In this document: positions 1 through 8,469 of the stretch, piece by piece
How positions within the stretch are numbered: the first letter of the stretch is position 1
Layout of the letters: every line of letters begins with the position of its first letter
Origin: Prado023 sp963736425
GTDB taxonomy: Bacteria; Actinomycetota; Actinomycetes; S36-B12; CAIYMF01
Length of the DNA stretch: 64,000 nucleotides
Reading direction: 5' to 3'
Assembly: GCA_963736425.1 (NCBI GenBank)
Contig: CAVTOX010000026.1
Coordinates: forward strand, 1-64,000
The notes under the pieces: model-generated
Databases searched by the model: none
Told to the model about the DNA's origin: nothing
What the model saw: only the letters and a program-made list of their open reading frames with translations
Position numbers and translations under genes: made by a program

Positions 1-225
1 GTGTTGGCTGAGGCCGCCCCAGATGCCTGCGGGCTCGTGGTTGGCTACTGCCCATCGGGTGCAGGGGTTCAGTTCGGGGCACTGGCAGCAGAGGGCCCGG
101 GCGGCGGTTACTTGCTTGTCGGTGCCGCCGCCGAGCCATGGCAGGTCGGGTCGTGTTCGGCACAGGGCCTGGGGGAGTGGTGGCATCTGCTCGTCAGGAA
201 TCACGAAGTCGTGGTGGATGCTCAT
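1..225 (-). CDS. WhiB-family iron-sulfur regulator, partial (cut by window edge)
   Basis: The visible 75 codons begin at the ATG at 225-223 and run off the left edge. The family signature is clear: Cys22, then C46-x2-C49-x5-C55, and the G-I-W-G-G turn at residues 67-71. WhiB proteins hold a 4Fe-4S cluster on four cysteines and act as transcription regulators, often partnering a sigma factor. The ATG overlaps the TGA of the upstream gene (ATGA at 225-222), so the two are probably translationally coupled. WhiB genes are frequent on actinobacterial plasmids and phages, which fits the mobile character of this end. The C-terminal basic tail lies outside the window and cannot be judged. Confidence 0.85.
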   Translation of the reverse strand, partial: MSIHHDFVIPDEQMPPLPQALCRTRPDLPWLGGGTDKQVTAARALCCQCPELNPCTRWAVANHEPAGIWGGLSQH

Positions 226-2498
226 GCGATCTGCCTCCGGTCTGGTGTCAGGTCCACGTATGCCAGTGCTCCGAGTTCGCGTTCGAGTAGGCCGATAGCC
301 GCGGCTTCGGCCGGTGGGGTCGCGAGGGTCAGGGGAGTGGGGGAGTGGGGTCGACGTTGGATGCCCCACCGGTCCCGGTGGGCTTCCCACCGGGCCACGA
401 GCTCGCGTTGAGTGCCCAGGTCCAGGCTGCGGAACCAGCGGGTGCGTTCGGCGCTGCGAGCGTGGTAGTCGGCCTGGTCGATGCTGCCGATCCAGGTCTG
501 GTGTAGCTGGTCCTCGCTGAGTCCGCCGGCGAGTTGGCGCCGCTCGGCCAGTCGGGTCTTGACTTGGGCCTGCTGTGCTGGGGGGAGGCTTCGGTAGCGC
601 TGGGACCACTCGTGGCGTCGGTGTTCCCGCTCGATCGGGTCCAGGGACTGCCACCACCGCTGGGCGCCGAGTTCTCTGGCCACCGCTGCGCGACGTAGTG
701 CTGCCTCACGTTGCCGGTCCCATGTGCCCTTGCCGTCGCGGACCTGGGCGTACGCGGCCCGCTCGGTGTCGATCACGACCTGACGCTGCTGGTGGTCGTC
801 CTCGGCCGCCGAGCGTGTGTGGTCGTTGGCCTGCTCGAGGTCCAGGGCGCTCCATCGACCGTGCGCGTCGCACTCGACCAGGCCGGCGGTAGCCAACCGG
901 TCCAGCCCAGCTGCCACCGTGCGGTCAGTGCGTGCTGACAGCAGGTCGGGGGAGGGGTGGTCAGTCCAACCAGCGCAGTAGGCGACGTCAGCTGGGCTTG
1001 TCGGGTCAGGTCGGGAGCGCAGCGCCAGGTAGAGGTGCCACAACCGGGGTCCGAGGTGGGCAGCCAGCCGGAGGGCGGTGGGCGTGCAGGGAGGTTGGGG
1101 TGTGGAAGAACTAGGTGGTAAAGAATCCGACAGACCCCTACCCATGGGGCTTCCTGTGGGTGGTCGTTCGGGCAGCACCGCGTGATGGCTGCGGTCCTCT
1201 GGACGGTCGCTACGTGGGGCGAAGCTGCGCTCCAGGACGATCCACCCGTCGTCGTGGAGGACCGTGAGGGCGGCAGTGACCGTGGGCCGGGACAGCCCGG
1301 TGTCCAGGACCAGGTCCCGCTGGGGGCACGGCACCCGCGGGTTGGCTGTGCGGGTCATCCGGTCCAGGAGCACGTCGAGCACCCGCCGCAGGGTGTGCCG
1401 GCGAGGATCGGGGTAGCGGGCCACCCAGACCGCCTCCCACGCAGCTCGGTGTGCGGCGATCCGCCGGACCAGCTCGGGGTCGGGGGAGTGCCGCTGGGCG
1501 GGCGGGGGAGGGTCCGCGGTGAGGTCCTCGACCTTGCGGTTCCACACCGTGGCGGTCCACCAGCGACGGCCCTTGGCGCGGGCCTTGGTGAACGCGCGGG
1601 GATGGGCCTGACTGATCGCCAGCCATGCCCTCTCAGCGCCCCATCCGGCGGCCGCCATCTGCCATGTGGCAGTCGATTCCACTGTCGACCGGGAGGCATC
1701 CGACCAGCCAGCGACCTGCGCCGGGGGGATGCCCGCGGAGAAGTAGTCCGCCCAATCCGCCGGCAGGTCTCGCGCCTTGATCGAGCGGGGCAGAGGACGG
1801 GCCACCAGCGACGCGACCCCGTCACGGACTGGTGCTGTCGTGGGTGCCGTGGCGGGCGGTAGGCCCCGCAGCGCCGCGGGCAGCGCCCTGGCCGCGCGGG
1901 CCAGGCCGGCGGGCAGTGGGGGAGTGACCCCCGACCGGTGTGGGGCACTCAGGGGCCGGAGCCCCTTGTGTCCCTCGCGGACGTCGATCCGGGTCCCGGA
2001 CACTCCGTAGGAGACGCGCAGCCGCTCACAGAAGTCGACCAGCTCGTCGCGGCGGTCGCCCACGACGATCAGAACGTGGGCGTGGCCTTCCCGGCCCGAC
2101 CTGCGCACCACATGCCACACGTCGACCTCGACGCACCAGGCCACCAGGTCGCCCACGACAGCCTCGCCGCGGGCCATGTCCACGTCGACGGCCACGACAC
2201 CAGGGCGCAGCAGGCCGAACACGGTGGCCACCTGGCCCTGTCCGATCAGCCGGAGCGCCTGGTCCAAGCTCGAGGCCCGAACACCCTTGACGCAGGTGTT
2301 GTCGGCTGCCAAGCCCCGCCATGAGCCGGGCTGGAACACCAGCTCATCGATGGTTCGGGCCGCACGTGCGGCCCCGGAGGTCCGCGCCGACTCAACGGCC
2401 GACACCGAGACGTCCGTGCACTGGGTATGCGGGCATGCCACGACACGCGCAGTTGGCGCGTTCGCGTGACACCCACAATCGAGGGGTGCTACCGTCAC
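222..2498 (-). CDS. Large primase/replication-like protein with winged-helix region
   Basis: A 758-residue protein. The N-terminal third resembles an archaeo-eukaryotic-primase (prim-pol) type domain: an acidic D-V-D at residues 105-107, a GHAHV strand near 138-142 and a basic KGLRPLSAPHR stretch near 175-190. A winged-helix-like segment follows around residues 385-440 (TGLSRPTVTAAL). The C-terminal part is rich in R, W and A and I do not recognise it. Such proteins act as replication initiators or primases of actinobacterial integrative plasmids; that role is inferred here. The listed GTG start overlaps its only purine-rich site, so a downstream GTG near codon 20 could be the true start. Its end overlaps the WhiB-like gene. 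Hairpins and repeats lie just upstream. Confidence 0.55.
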   Translation of the reverse strand: MTVAPLDCGCHANAPTARVVACPHTQCTDVSVSAVESARTSGAARAARTIDELVFQPGSWRGLAADNTCVKGVRASSLDQALRLIGQGQVATVFGLLRPGVVAVDVDMARGEAVVGDLVAWCVEVDVWHVVRRSGREGHAHVLIVVGDRRDELVDFCERLRVSYGVSGTRIDVREGHKGLRPLSAPHRSGVTPPLPAGLARAARALPAALRGLPPATAPTTAPVRDGVASLVARPLPRSIKARDLPADWADYFSAGIPPAQVAGWSDASRSTVESTATWQMAAAGWGAERAWLAISQAHPRAFTKARAKGRRWWTATVWNRKVEDLTADPPPPAQRHSPDPELVRRIAAHRAAWEAVWVARYPDPRRHTLRRVLDVLLDRMTRTANPRVPCPQRDLVLDTGLSRPTVTAALTVLHDDGWIVLERSFAPRSDRPEDRSHHAVLPERPPTGSPMGRGLSDSLPPSSSTPQPPCTPTALRLAAHLGPRLWHLYLALRSRPDPTSPADVAYCAGWTDHPSPDLLSARTDRTVAAGLDRLATAGLVECDAHGRWSALDLEQANDHTRSAAEDDHQQRQVVIDTERAAYAQVRDGKGTWDRQREAALRRAAVARELGAQRWWQSLDPIEREHRRHEWSQRYRSLPPAQQAQVKTRLAERRQLAGGLSEDQLHQTWIGSIDQADYHARSAERTRWFRSLDLGTQRELVARWEAHRDRWGIQRRPHSPTPLTLATPPAEAAAIGLLERELGALAYVDLTPDRRQIA

Positions 2499-2568
2499 TC
2501 CTAGCGTTTAGTGAAACCGCATGTACCCTCGCCCCGCCAAGAACTCGGGTCGTGCGGTTTTCGCTTTC

Positions 2569-2613
2569 CCGGAGGCCTGTCGGCCTCCGGTCTGGACCAC
2601 TGGGGGTGGTCCA
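2569..2613. repeat. Two tandem perfect hairpins
   Basis: First hairpin: CCGGAGGCC (2569-2577), loop TGTC, GGCCTCCGG (2582-2590), nine perfect pairs. Second hairpin: TGGACCAC (2593-2600), five-base loop, GTGGTCCA (2606-2613), eight perfect pairs. Neither is followed by a T-run on either strand. They sit 71-115 bp upstream of the replication-like gene, so a role in origin function, attenuation or antisense control is as likely as termination. Confidence 0.6.
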
Positions 2614-2676
2614 CCTGGTCGAGATTCTGGGCTCTGCCCGCACCAGCTGACGGATTTCGTCCAGGCTGGGCCGCTT

Positions 2677-2930
2677 GTCCCACACCGGTTGGCCGTGGGA
2701 CGCTTCCACGCCTGTCCGGAACCGAGCATTCCTGCGGTCCGATGAGTCCAGTGAGGTCCCACGGCGCGTGTCGCGGTCCCACCTCTGGGACAGAGCGACC
2801 GATTCAGGGCCCTCAGGATGGCCTCCCCGCGGGCATTCGGCGTCTGCTGTCCCGGGGATGTCCCGCATAGCATGGGCAGACTAGCCGCTGACCTGCGATG
2901 ATGCGCCACCAGTCCCGCGTTCGTCCCAGT
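2677..2930. repeat. GTCCCAC iteron-like repeats
   Basis: GTCCCAC occurs at 2677-2683; GGTCCCAC occurs at 2755-2762 and again at 2775-2782, a period of 20 bp. A GTCCCAG variant lies near 2924. The inverse GTGGGAC is at 2695-2701, pairing with the first copy across an 11-base loop, and TGGGAC is at 2786-2791, pairing with the third copy across four bases. Direct plus inverted copies beside a replication-like gene suggest initiator binding sites; this is an inference. Confidence 0.4.
2884..2907 (+). repeat. 24-bp direct repeat, left copy
   Basis: Matches 6657-6680 at 22 of 24 positions (two C/T differences) in the same orientation. The two copies flank the left recombinase cassette. It contains the CTGACCTGC word that recurs elsewhere in non-coding DNA of the window. 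Confidence 0.6.
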
Positions 2931-3028
2931 GGCGACTGCGCTCGTCTGGCGGGGGACACGACCGGGACGGGCGATGGGCGCGCCTCCCGCAGTCCAAGGC
3001 GCAAACGCGGATACCGTCCACCGCATGG

Positions 3029-3409
3029 ATGCCGCGTTCCTCACACCTCGGTGAGGCCGTCGCGACTGGGATCCCCAAGAGCACAGCGCACCGGATCAAA
3101 GACGCGATGGCCGCGTCCGTTCAAGGCCAGATCCTGGTTGTGGACGGAGCCGTGATCACGTCCTCGGCCGCGCTCATCGAGCTGCTCAATGCATTGTCGA
3201 GCCGTGCCACCGCCGCTGAGCTTGAGCTGGTGGATGTACGCGCCCGCGCGATCGGTCTGGACCAGGAACTGCAGTTGGTGCGCCACGAGTTGGACGTTCA
3301 GCGAGACCGCTCTGCGGCCCTCAGCCCGCGACTGGCCGCCGTGGCCGCGCAAGTCGCGCAACTCCTCGACGAGAATCTGAACGCCCCCGAGTCCAAGCTG
3401 ACCGACTAG
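3029..3409 (+). CDS. Small HTH-like plus coiled-coil protein, unknown
   Basis: A 126-residue frame. Residues about 9-30 (TGIPKSTAHRIKDAM) look like a helix-turn-helix, and residues about 45-115 form a long amphipathic helix rich in A, L, E, R and V, so a coiled coil is likely. The plan resembles KfrA-type plasmid DNA-binding proteins, but that is only a resemblance. The frame stays open upstream of the ATG at 3029 with no better start and no clear ribosome site. An opposite-strand frame (3041-3445) overlaps it but has a less protein-like composition. It lies between the replication-like gene and the left recombinase cassette and may belong to the same element. Confidence 0.4.
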   Translation: MPRSSHLGEAVATGIPKSTAHRIKDAMAASVQGQILVVDGAVITSSAALIELLNALSSRATAAELELVDVRARAIGLDQELQLVRHELDVQRDRSAALSPRLAAVAAQVAQLLDENLNAPESKLTD

Positions 3410-3627
3410 CTTCAGGGCCCTTGCCACACCTGCTAACTGGGGCACGTGTGCCAGGGTTTCGGGCCGATCACCGGCAGTACCGCATCTGACCAGCGATCGA
3501 CGCCGTCAATCGGCTGCAGACGCGCGTTATGGATCGACCGCAACTGCCGTTGGTAACCGGTAGAGGGACGTGTCACTTGAGGACGAGTTGTCGGCGCGGG
3601 GGAGTGGCGTGTGGCCGGCGGTGCTGC

Positions 3628-5091
3628 TCATGAGGTGGTCCGCTTGTCGGCTATGTAGTGGCCGTAGGCGGCGCTGAGGGCGTGCCGTTCGATGGTCTGG
3701 GGGGAGTAGGCGAGGGCTTCGGCGACGACCGCTGGGGGCGCGCTCTTGGCCAGTTCCTGGAGCGTGCCGAGGCGTGCGGCTCTGGCTGGGGCGAGTTCGC
3801 GGAGTCGGTTGCGCAGGCTGGCGGGGTCCATCGGTTGGCCGGGGGAGCCGCCGGGGAAGACCCAGTTGCTGTTGGGGTGGGCTGCGGTGTTGGACGGTGT
3901 TGCCTGGGATCGCATGTCGCGGACGATCTGGGCCAAGGGGTCAGGCAGTGCGATCGGGGTGCCGAGGTGGATGACGATGAGGTCGTCGTCGATGCTGATG
4001 TCGTCCCAGGTCAGAGTCGTGACTCGTTCGATGGGCTGGCCGAAGGCGAGGACGAGGATGGCGGCGAACCGGTCCCTTGCCGGGATCTCCATGGTCGCTG
4101 GTGACCAGGTCGAGGGCGTCCTTCTGGGCGGTGATGTCCAGCGTGGTGGCGGATCCCCTGCGGTGGGATCGGACTTCGAGATCGGCGGCGACTTCGCGGG
4201 TGTCGTTGCGCCCAGCTGAGGAATCGGCCGATGAACAGTCGGGTGCCGAGCCCTTCGGCCTGCCATTGATCGAGTTCGGCCTGGGTCAGGGTGGCAAGGG
4301 TCTTGTCGTGCTCGACGTGCAGCCAGGTGAGGAAGTCGATCGCGACGGTGACGTTCTGCTTGGCGCGCAGGAAGGTGCTGTGCCCGACCTGGGTCGAGGT
4401 GTTCATGCGGCGCAGCAGGTGCCAGCGGATGTAGCGGTTGACGAGGTCCCGGTCGGGTCCCGCTGGTAGGCGTTGCAGGGCGTGGGCGGACCATTGGATG
4501 AACCGGGCGCGTCGGGGGTCTCGCCAGGGCAGCGCGCCGTGTTCGACGAGCAGTCCGCGCACGTGTTCGCGGGTTCTGGAGTCGGGCAGGGCATCGATGG
4601 TGTCGTGGCTGATCTCGGGCAGGGCGCGCAGTTGGTGCAGGAACTTCTGGACGTGGGCCTGGCGGATCCAGGTGACGCCGCTGTTGGCTCGCTTCATCGT
4701 GGTCAGGGCGTCGGCCAGGGGCGAGTAGGTCCGGGTGGATCTGGGCGGTGGCCGGGTCGGTCAACGCTGCGGTGACCTCGTCGCCCAGGGCGCAGGCCCA
4801 TGCACCGGCCCGCGCTGAACAGCTCGCCCTCGGCGCCGCAACGGACGCAGTCGATGTTCAGGGTGATCCCGCTGCAGGTCCTGACAGGCGGGCTTGCCGT
4901 TGCGGCGTCCGGGCAGCACGCCCTGGTGCCCGCAGGCGCAGATACCGGTGGTGCGTTTGGCGGCCTGGTAGCAGTAGCCGCAGACCCGCCCCTCGGGCCA
5001 GCGGCGGGCGGGGGCGTAGTGCTGCCCGCAGCGGTCGCACGGATCGGGCCAACGACCGGGGTCCGGTGGCCGATCGCCGGGCTCTACTCAT
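3628..5091 (-). pseudogene. Left cassette gene C: zinc-ribbon/degenerate tyrosine recombinase, multiply frameshifted
   Basis: Reading three frames in turn reconstructs one protein homologous to the right-hand copy at 8470-9974. It begins at the ATG at 5091, overlapping the end of gene B by 8 bp, then shows a cysteine-rich part (DPCDRCG, then WPEGRVCGYC, then DCVRCGAEG) and a recombinase-like core ending near YGHYIAD. At least six shifts are needed, near 5053, 4878, 4797, 4724, 4208 and 4112, several of them in runs of C or G. For example, dropping one C near 4724 restores LLALADAL, which aligns with LIGLVDAL of the right copy. In the core, the usual GLR-x2-EL catalytic arginine segment is replaced by GQPIERVTTL. 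The copy is almost certainly inactive as sequenced. Confidence 0.7.
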
Positions 5092-5431
5092 CGTCGGTGA
5101 CCACCTTGATCCGGCGGGCGACCGGGTCGCCGGGGCGGACGCCGAGCTCGCTGGGGTGTCGGGGTGCGTCGGCGGTCGCCGCGGCGCGCATCTCCACGAA
5201 CGGCTCGAACAGGTCGTTGGGGGTGCAGTCGAAGATGTCGCAGAGGGCGGCGAAGGTCCGCGCCGGGATCCGGTCCGGTGTGGCGGTGACCAGCCGATGG
5301 ACCTGGGCGTTGGACAGGTTGATCCCGCGGGAGCGCAGCAGGGGGATCAGGTCGGTGGTCTTCCACAGGTTGTTCTTGGCCATGACCTGGCGCAGGTTCC
5401 AGTTGTAGCCGATTCGTCGCTGCTCAGCCAT
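5084..5431 (-). CDS. Left cassette gene B: small HTH (Cro/XRE-like) protein
   Basis: A 115-residue protein. Residues about 14-60 (RQVMAKNNLWKTTDLIPLL, then INLSNAQVHRLV) and the following CDIFDCTPNDLF match the end of Cro/C1-type helix-turn-helix domains, where a phrase like alcd-f-vtp-dLf is typical. It is roughly half identical to the C-terminal portion of the fused gene at 7017-8453. The ATG overlaps the stop of gene A by 8 bp, and its own stop overlaps the start of gene C, so the three genes look translationally coupled. Likely role: operator or accessory-site binding for the cassette, possibly controlling recombinase expression. The C-terminal 40 residues are polar and unassigned. Confidence 0.7.
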   Translation of the reverse strand: MAEQRRIGYNWNLRQVMAKNNLWKTTDLIPLLRSRGINLSNAQVHRLVTATPDRIPARTFAALCDIFDCTPNDLFEPFVEMRAAATADAPRHPSELGVRPGDPVARRIKVVTDDE

Positions 5432-6546
5432 CGTCGTCCTCCTTGCCCAGGCGGAGCCGCTCGGCGAGCATCCGCTGGATCACCTTGTGTTTGTAGTCCG
5501 AGGACACCGATGTGTAGAGCGCGGTGGTCGATCCGTGCCGGTGCCCGACCTGCTGCTGGACGAACAACGGGTCGTAGCCCGCCTCGATCAGGTGCGTGAT
5601 GTAGGAGTGGCGCAGACAGTGCAGGGTCAACTCGGCTGGCAGCCCGGCCAGTTCCCGGGCGTGGGCCAGGGACCGATCCAGGGTGCGCATCTGCGCAGCC
5701 CCCGCCCGCTCGGAGGGCCATAGCGAGGACGACCGGTCCGCGGTGGCGAAGCCTGCGCGTCCCTCCGCGGTCCAGAACTTGAGCAGATCCACGACCCACT
5801 CGAACTCCGGCACCGTCAGCACCGTGCGCCGTCGTGGGCCGGAGCCCGAGGTGCCCTTTGCCCAAGCGGATCTGCGCCGCGCCGAAGCGTCCATAGGCCG
5901 GCACGTGCGGATTCGGGCCGAAGTCACCGACCTCGAGCATGACCAGTTCCTGGCGGCGCAAGCCGTAGGCGTAGCCCACCTTGAACGCGATCGAGTCCCG
6001 CAGCGCGGGCAACCACCGCTTCGACCCCCGGGCGTACTCGCGATCCACCATGTCGTCCCACACGTCGAACATGGTCTGCAGCTCCCGACGCGTGAACGCC
6101 CGCCGCCCCGGGGCGATCCCGTCATCGACAGTGTGCCGAGGTGAGTTCCAGTCGAACACGATCTGGCTGGGCACATCTCCGAACAACTGCTCACACAACG
6201 CCACCCACCGATACCGGGGGTCGCACAGGAAGCTGCAGAACGCCCGGATCGAGCTGCCATACGTGCGCAGTGTGCGCACCTCCAGCGGGTGCTCCTGGGA
6301 CCGGCGGTGCGCGAAGTACTCGTCCAGGTCATGCGCCGCCCACGACCACGGATAGTCGTTCGTGTACGCCTGGAACGCCGCCACATTGCGCGACATCCCC
6401 TTGATCGTGCCCACGGTCAGCCCGCGGGCCAGCAACTGCGCCCGCCACCCGTCGAGCATCGCGTCGAACACCCGATCCTCGGCGCGGAAAAGCCCGACAC
6501 CATCGGCGGTCAAGAACTCGGGCGCACGCCCAGGAACAAGCTCCAT
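5424..6546 (-). pseudogene. Left cassette gene A: tyrosine recombinase, one frameshift
   Basis: Starts at the ATG at 6546 (MELVPGRAPEF), matching the right-hand gene A in position and sequence. The N-terminal SAM-like core-binding domain and the first catalytic arginine (YGLRRQEL) are in one frame. After about 5860 the protein continues in another frame with LTLHCLRHSYITH (His-x2-Arg), GHRHGSTTALY (second His and nucleophile Tyr) and the end KEDDDG. The shift lies in rc GGGCAAAGGGCACC; removing one base gives GKGTSGSGPRRRTVLT, equal in length to GKARRSSPPKARSVLT of the right copy. All catalytic residues are present, so the lesion may be recent or a sequencing error. A longer upstream frame reaching 6825 would read through the palindromic control region and is not preferred. 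Confidence 0.75.
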
Positions 6547-7016
6547 GTGCCGCACTGTATGCGAGAATCTCTCATTAAACGAGAGCCATCCCTGCTGACC
6601 TGCACACTTGCTCTCGCCAGCCGTCGGCGAGGGACGGTGTGCGAACCACCGAAACCGCCGCTGACCTGCGACGACGCGCCGATTGCAGCTAGAGACGAGT
6701 TCTCTCATTAGATGAGACTCGTCCCAATAAATGACCGATAATGACATTATGTAAGGTTGTAGTCTGCGTATCGCATCAGATGAATCAATCGGACTGGCGG
6801 ACCCCCGCCACCCCGTCAACCGCACCGAATGGGCTCCTGACCTGCGCGAACGCTGCCGTGGGGCGGCGCGCAGCGCAGGGCAACGACACTCTACGACAGC
6901 CTCGACGGCGCACTTGGTGGGCGTGGCGACACGCCGCTGACCTGCACAAACACCCGTAGCGTCTCATTGGATGCATCATTGAATCACTGGATGTAACCGG
7001 GATTTCGGGAGGTTCG
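6547..7016. promoter_or_regulatory. Central control/recombination region between the two cassettes
   Basis: A non-coding divergent region, locally AT-rich at 6700-6790. It carries CTCTC-7-GAGAG (6569-6585), a long palindrome with arms GACGAGT (6694-6700) and ACTCGTC (6717-6723) enclosing CTCAT-TAG-ATGAG, and a perfect ATAATG-A-CATTAT (6738-6750). A 14-bp word TCTCATTRRAYGAG appears at 6570-6583 and 6703-6716, with a weaker copy at 6962-6975. CTGACCTGC occurs four times (6595, 6661, 6837, 6937), always on the plus strand. The right-hand gene has a GGGAGG ribosome site just before 7017. These are candidate operators for protein B and binding or crossover sites for protein A. Confidence 0.6.
6657..6680 (+). 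repeat. 24-bp direct repeat, right copy
   Basis: Second copy of the repeat at 2884-2907. Together they bracket the left cassette at a distance of 3.77 kb. Confidence 0.6.
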
Positions 7017-8453
7017 ATGCAGATTGACGGCTCAGGGCGAGTCCACCTGGTGCAGTCGATGCCGGTCCTGCGGCCCGACGAGCAGGTGCTGCAGATGATG
7101 CTCGACGGCTGGCGGAACCAGCAGTTGTCGCGCAACCTGCAGTTCGCCACCATCGAGCAGCGCTTGCGCTGCGTGCATCGGTTCATGGACCACGTCAACG
7201 AGGATCCGTGGAACTGGACGCCGGCGATGGTTGAGGAGTTCTCAGCCGACCTGCGCACCGTCAAGCACGTCGCCCACTCGACACTCCGGGGCTACCACTG
7301 CGCGCTTCGGGCGTTCACCAGCTACATCAGCAACCCTGACTACGGCTGGGATCGGATCTGCGAGCGGTACTTCGGCACGCACCCGGCGCAGGTCTTCTTC
7401 GACTGGAACACTGCTCCGCACGTCCAGGAGCACGACGGCCGTCCGACGAAGCGCCCGTACACCCGAGAAGAGCTCGCCGCGCTCTTCGACCGTGCCGACG
7501 ACGAGGTGGAGCGCATCGGCAAGTCCGGGCGCAAGGGCTGGCAGGCCGCTTACCGCGACGCGGTCATGATGAAGGTCGCCTACGGCTACGGCCTGCGGTT
7601 CAACGAGCTCCGGCATCTGCAAACCGTCGACTTCGCCCGCAACCCGCACGCCCGCGAATTCGGAGCCTTCGGCGTCTGCAAGGTCCGCTACGGCAAAGCG
7701 CGACGATCCTCCCCGCCCAAGGCACGCAGCGTGCTCACCGTCTGGCGATGGACGCCTGGCATCCTCGAGGACTGGCTCGCCAACGGCCGCGGCGACCCCG
7801 GCACGCTCGACCTGTTCCCCAGCGAACGCGGCGGCCTGGTCGTTGAGTCGACGCTGCTCCGACGGGTCCGGCGCTACTGCGAGGAGCTGGGCCTCTCGGA
7901 GGCACTCGACCTGCACTCGTTCCGACGCTCCTACGCCACCCATCTGCTCGAAGCCGGTTGGGACCCCCGATTCGTGCAGGACCAGATGGGCCACGAACAC
8001 GCGTCGACCACCGGGATCTACCAGTTCGTCTCCGACGAGTTCCGACGCTCCACACTGCGCGACGCGCTGAACCGCACGGTGAGAGGAAGCCATGGAACGC
8101 AGGACCGAGGATGGAACATCATGAAGCGCAAGGTCGACTACACGTGGCGCCTGGCCGAGCTGATGGCGGCCCGTGGCCTGCACAACACGACCGACCTCAT
8201 TCCCCTGCTGGCCGAACGCGACATCAACCTGTCTCGACCGCAGGTCTACCGCCTCGTCAACCAACGCCCTGAGCGACTGTCGCTGCAGGTCGTCGCGGCG
8301 CTGTGCGACATCTTCGAGTGCACCCCCGCGGACCTGCTGACGACCACGGCTGCCGACGTGCGTGTCCGCAAGACCGGCACCGCCGCCCCACCGAATGTCG
8401 TCGCACTCGACCGCAGCGTTCGGCCCCGCCGCGCGAACATCCTCGACGAGTAG
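7017..8453 (+). CDS. Right cassette A-B fusion: tyrosine recombinase with C-terminal HTH domain
   Basis: A 478-residue protein. Residues 1-350 are a complete tyrosine recombinase: core-binding domain, catalytic Arg in GLRFNEL near residue 195, His-x2-Arg in LHSFRRSY near 300, His in GHEHASTT near 325 and the nucleophile Tyr in GIYQFVS near 335. Residues from about 368 are the small HTH protein that is a separate gene in the left cassette (TTDLIPLLAERDINL and CDIFECTPADLL match closely). An in-frame ATG at 8121 with GAGG ten bases upstream could also make the HTH part alone. The start is supported by GGGAGG five bases before the ATG. It performs strand exchange between short sites; target unknown. 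Gene C follows 16 bp downstream. Confidence 0.85.
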   Translation: MQIDGSGRVHLVQSMPVLRPDEQVLQMMLDGWRNQQLSRNLQFATIEQRLRCVHRFMDHVNEDPWNWTPAMVEEFSADLRTVKHVAHSTLRGYHCALRAFTSYISNPDYGWDRICERYFGTHPAQVFFDWNTAPHVQEHDGRPTKRPYTREELAALFDRADDEVERIGKSGRKGWQAAYRDAVMMKVAYGYGLRFNELRHLQTVDFARNPHAREFGAFGVCKVRYGKARRSSPPKARSVLTVWRWTPGILEDWLANGRGDPGTLDLFPSERGGLVVESTLLRRVRRYCEELGLSEALDLHSFRRSYATHLLEAGWDPRFVQDQMGHEHASTTGIYQFVSDEFRRSTLRDALNRTVRGSHGTQDRGWNIMKRKVDYTWRLAELMAARGLHNTTDLIPLLAERDINLSRPQVYRLVNQRPERLSLQVVAALCDIFECTPADLLTTTAADVRVRKTGTAAPPNVVALDRSVRPRRANILDE

Positions 8454-8469
8454 CACCCCCGGACGAGCG

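Larger units (their letters stand above)
2499..3028. other. Non-coding stretch upstream of the replication-like gene
   Basis: No convincing gene. Short frames on both strands lack ribosome sites and family features. It holds tandem perfect hairpins, repeated GTCCCAC words in both orientations and one copy of the CTGACCTGC word. It could be a replication origin or a control region for the minus-strand gene that begins at 2498. Confidence 0.5.

Noticed and set aside
1..411. Open frame of 136 codons on the plus strand at the left edge
   Set aside because: It lies opposite the WhiB-like and primase-like genes, whose protein motifs are clear; its own product has no family features.
6547..7016. 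CRISPR array in the repeat-rich intergenic region
   Set aside because: Repeats are short, unevenly spaced and palindromic; there are no regular spacers and no cas genes.
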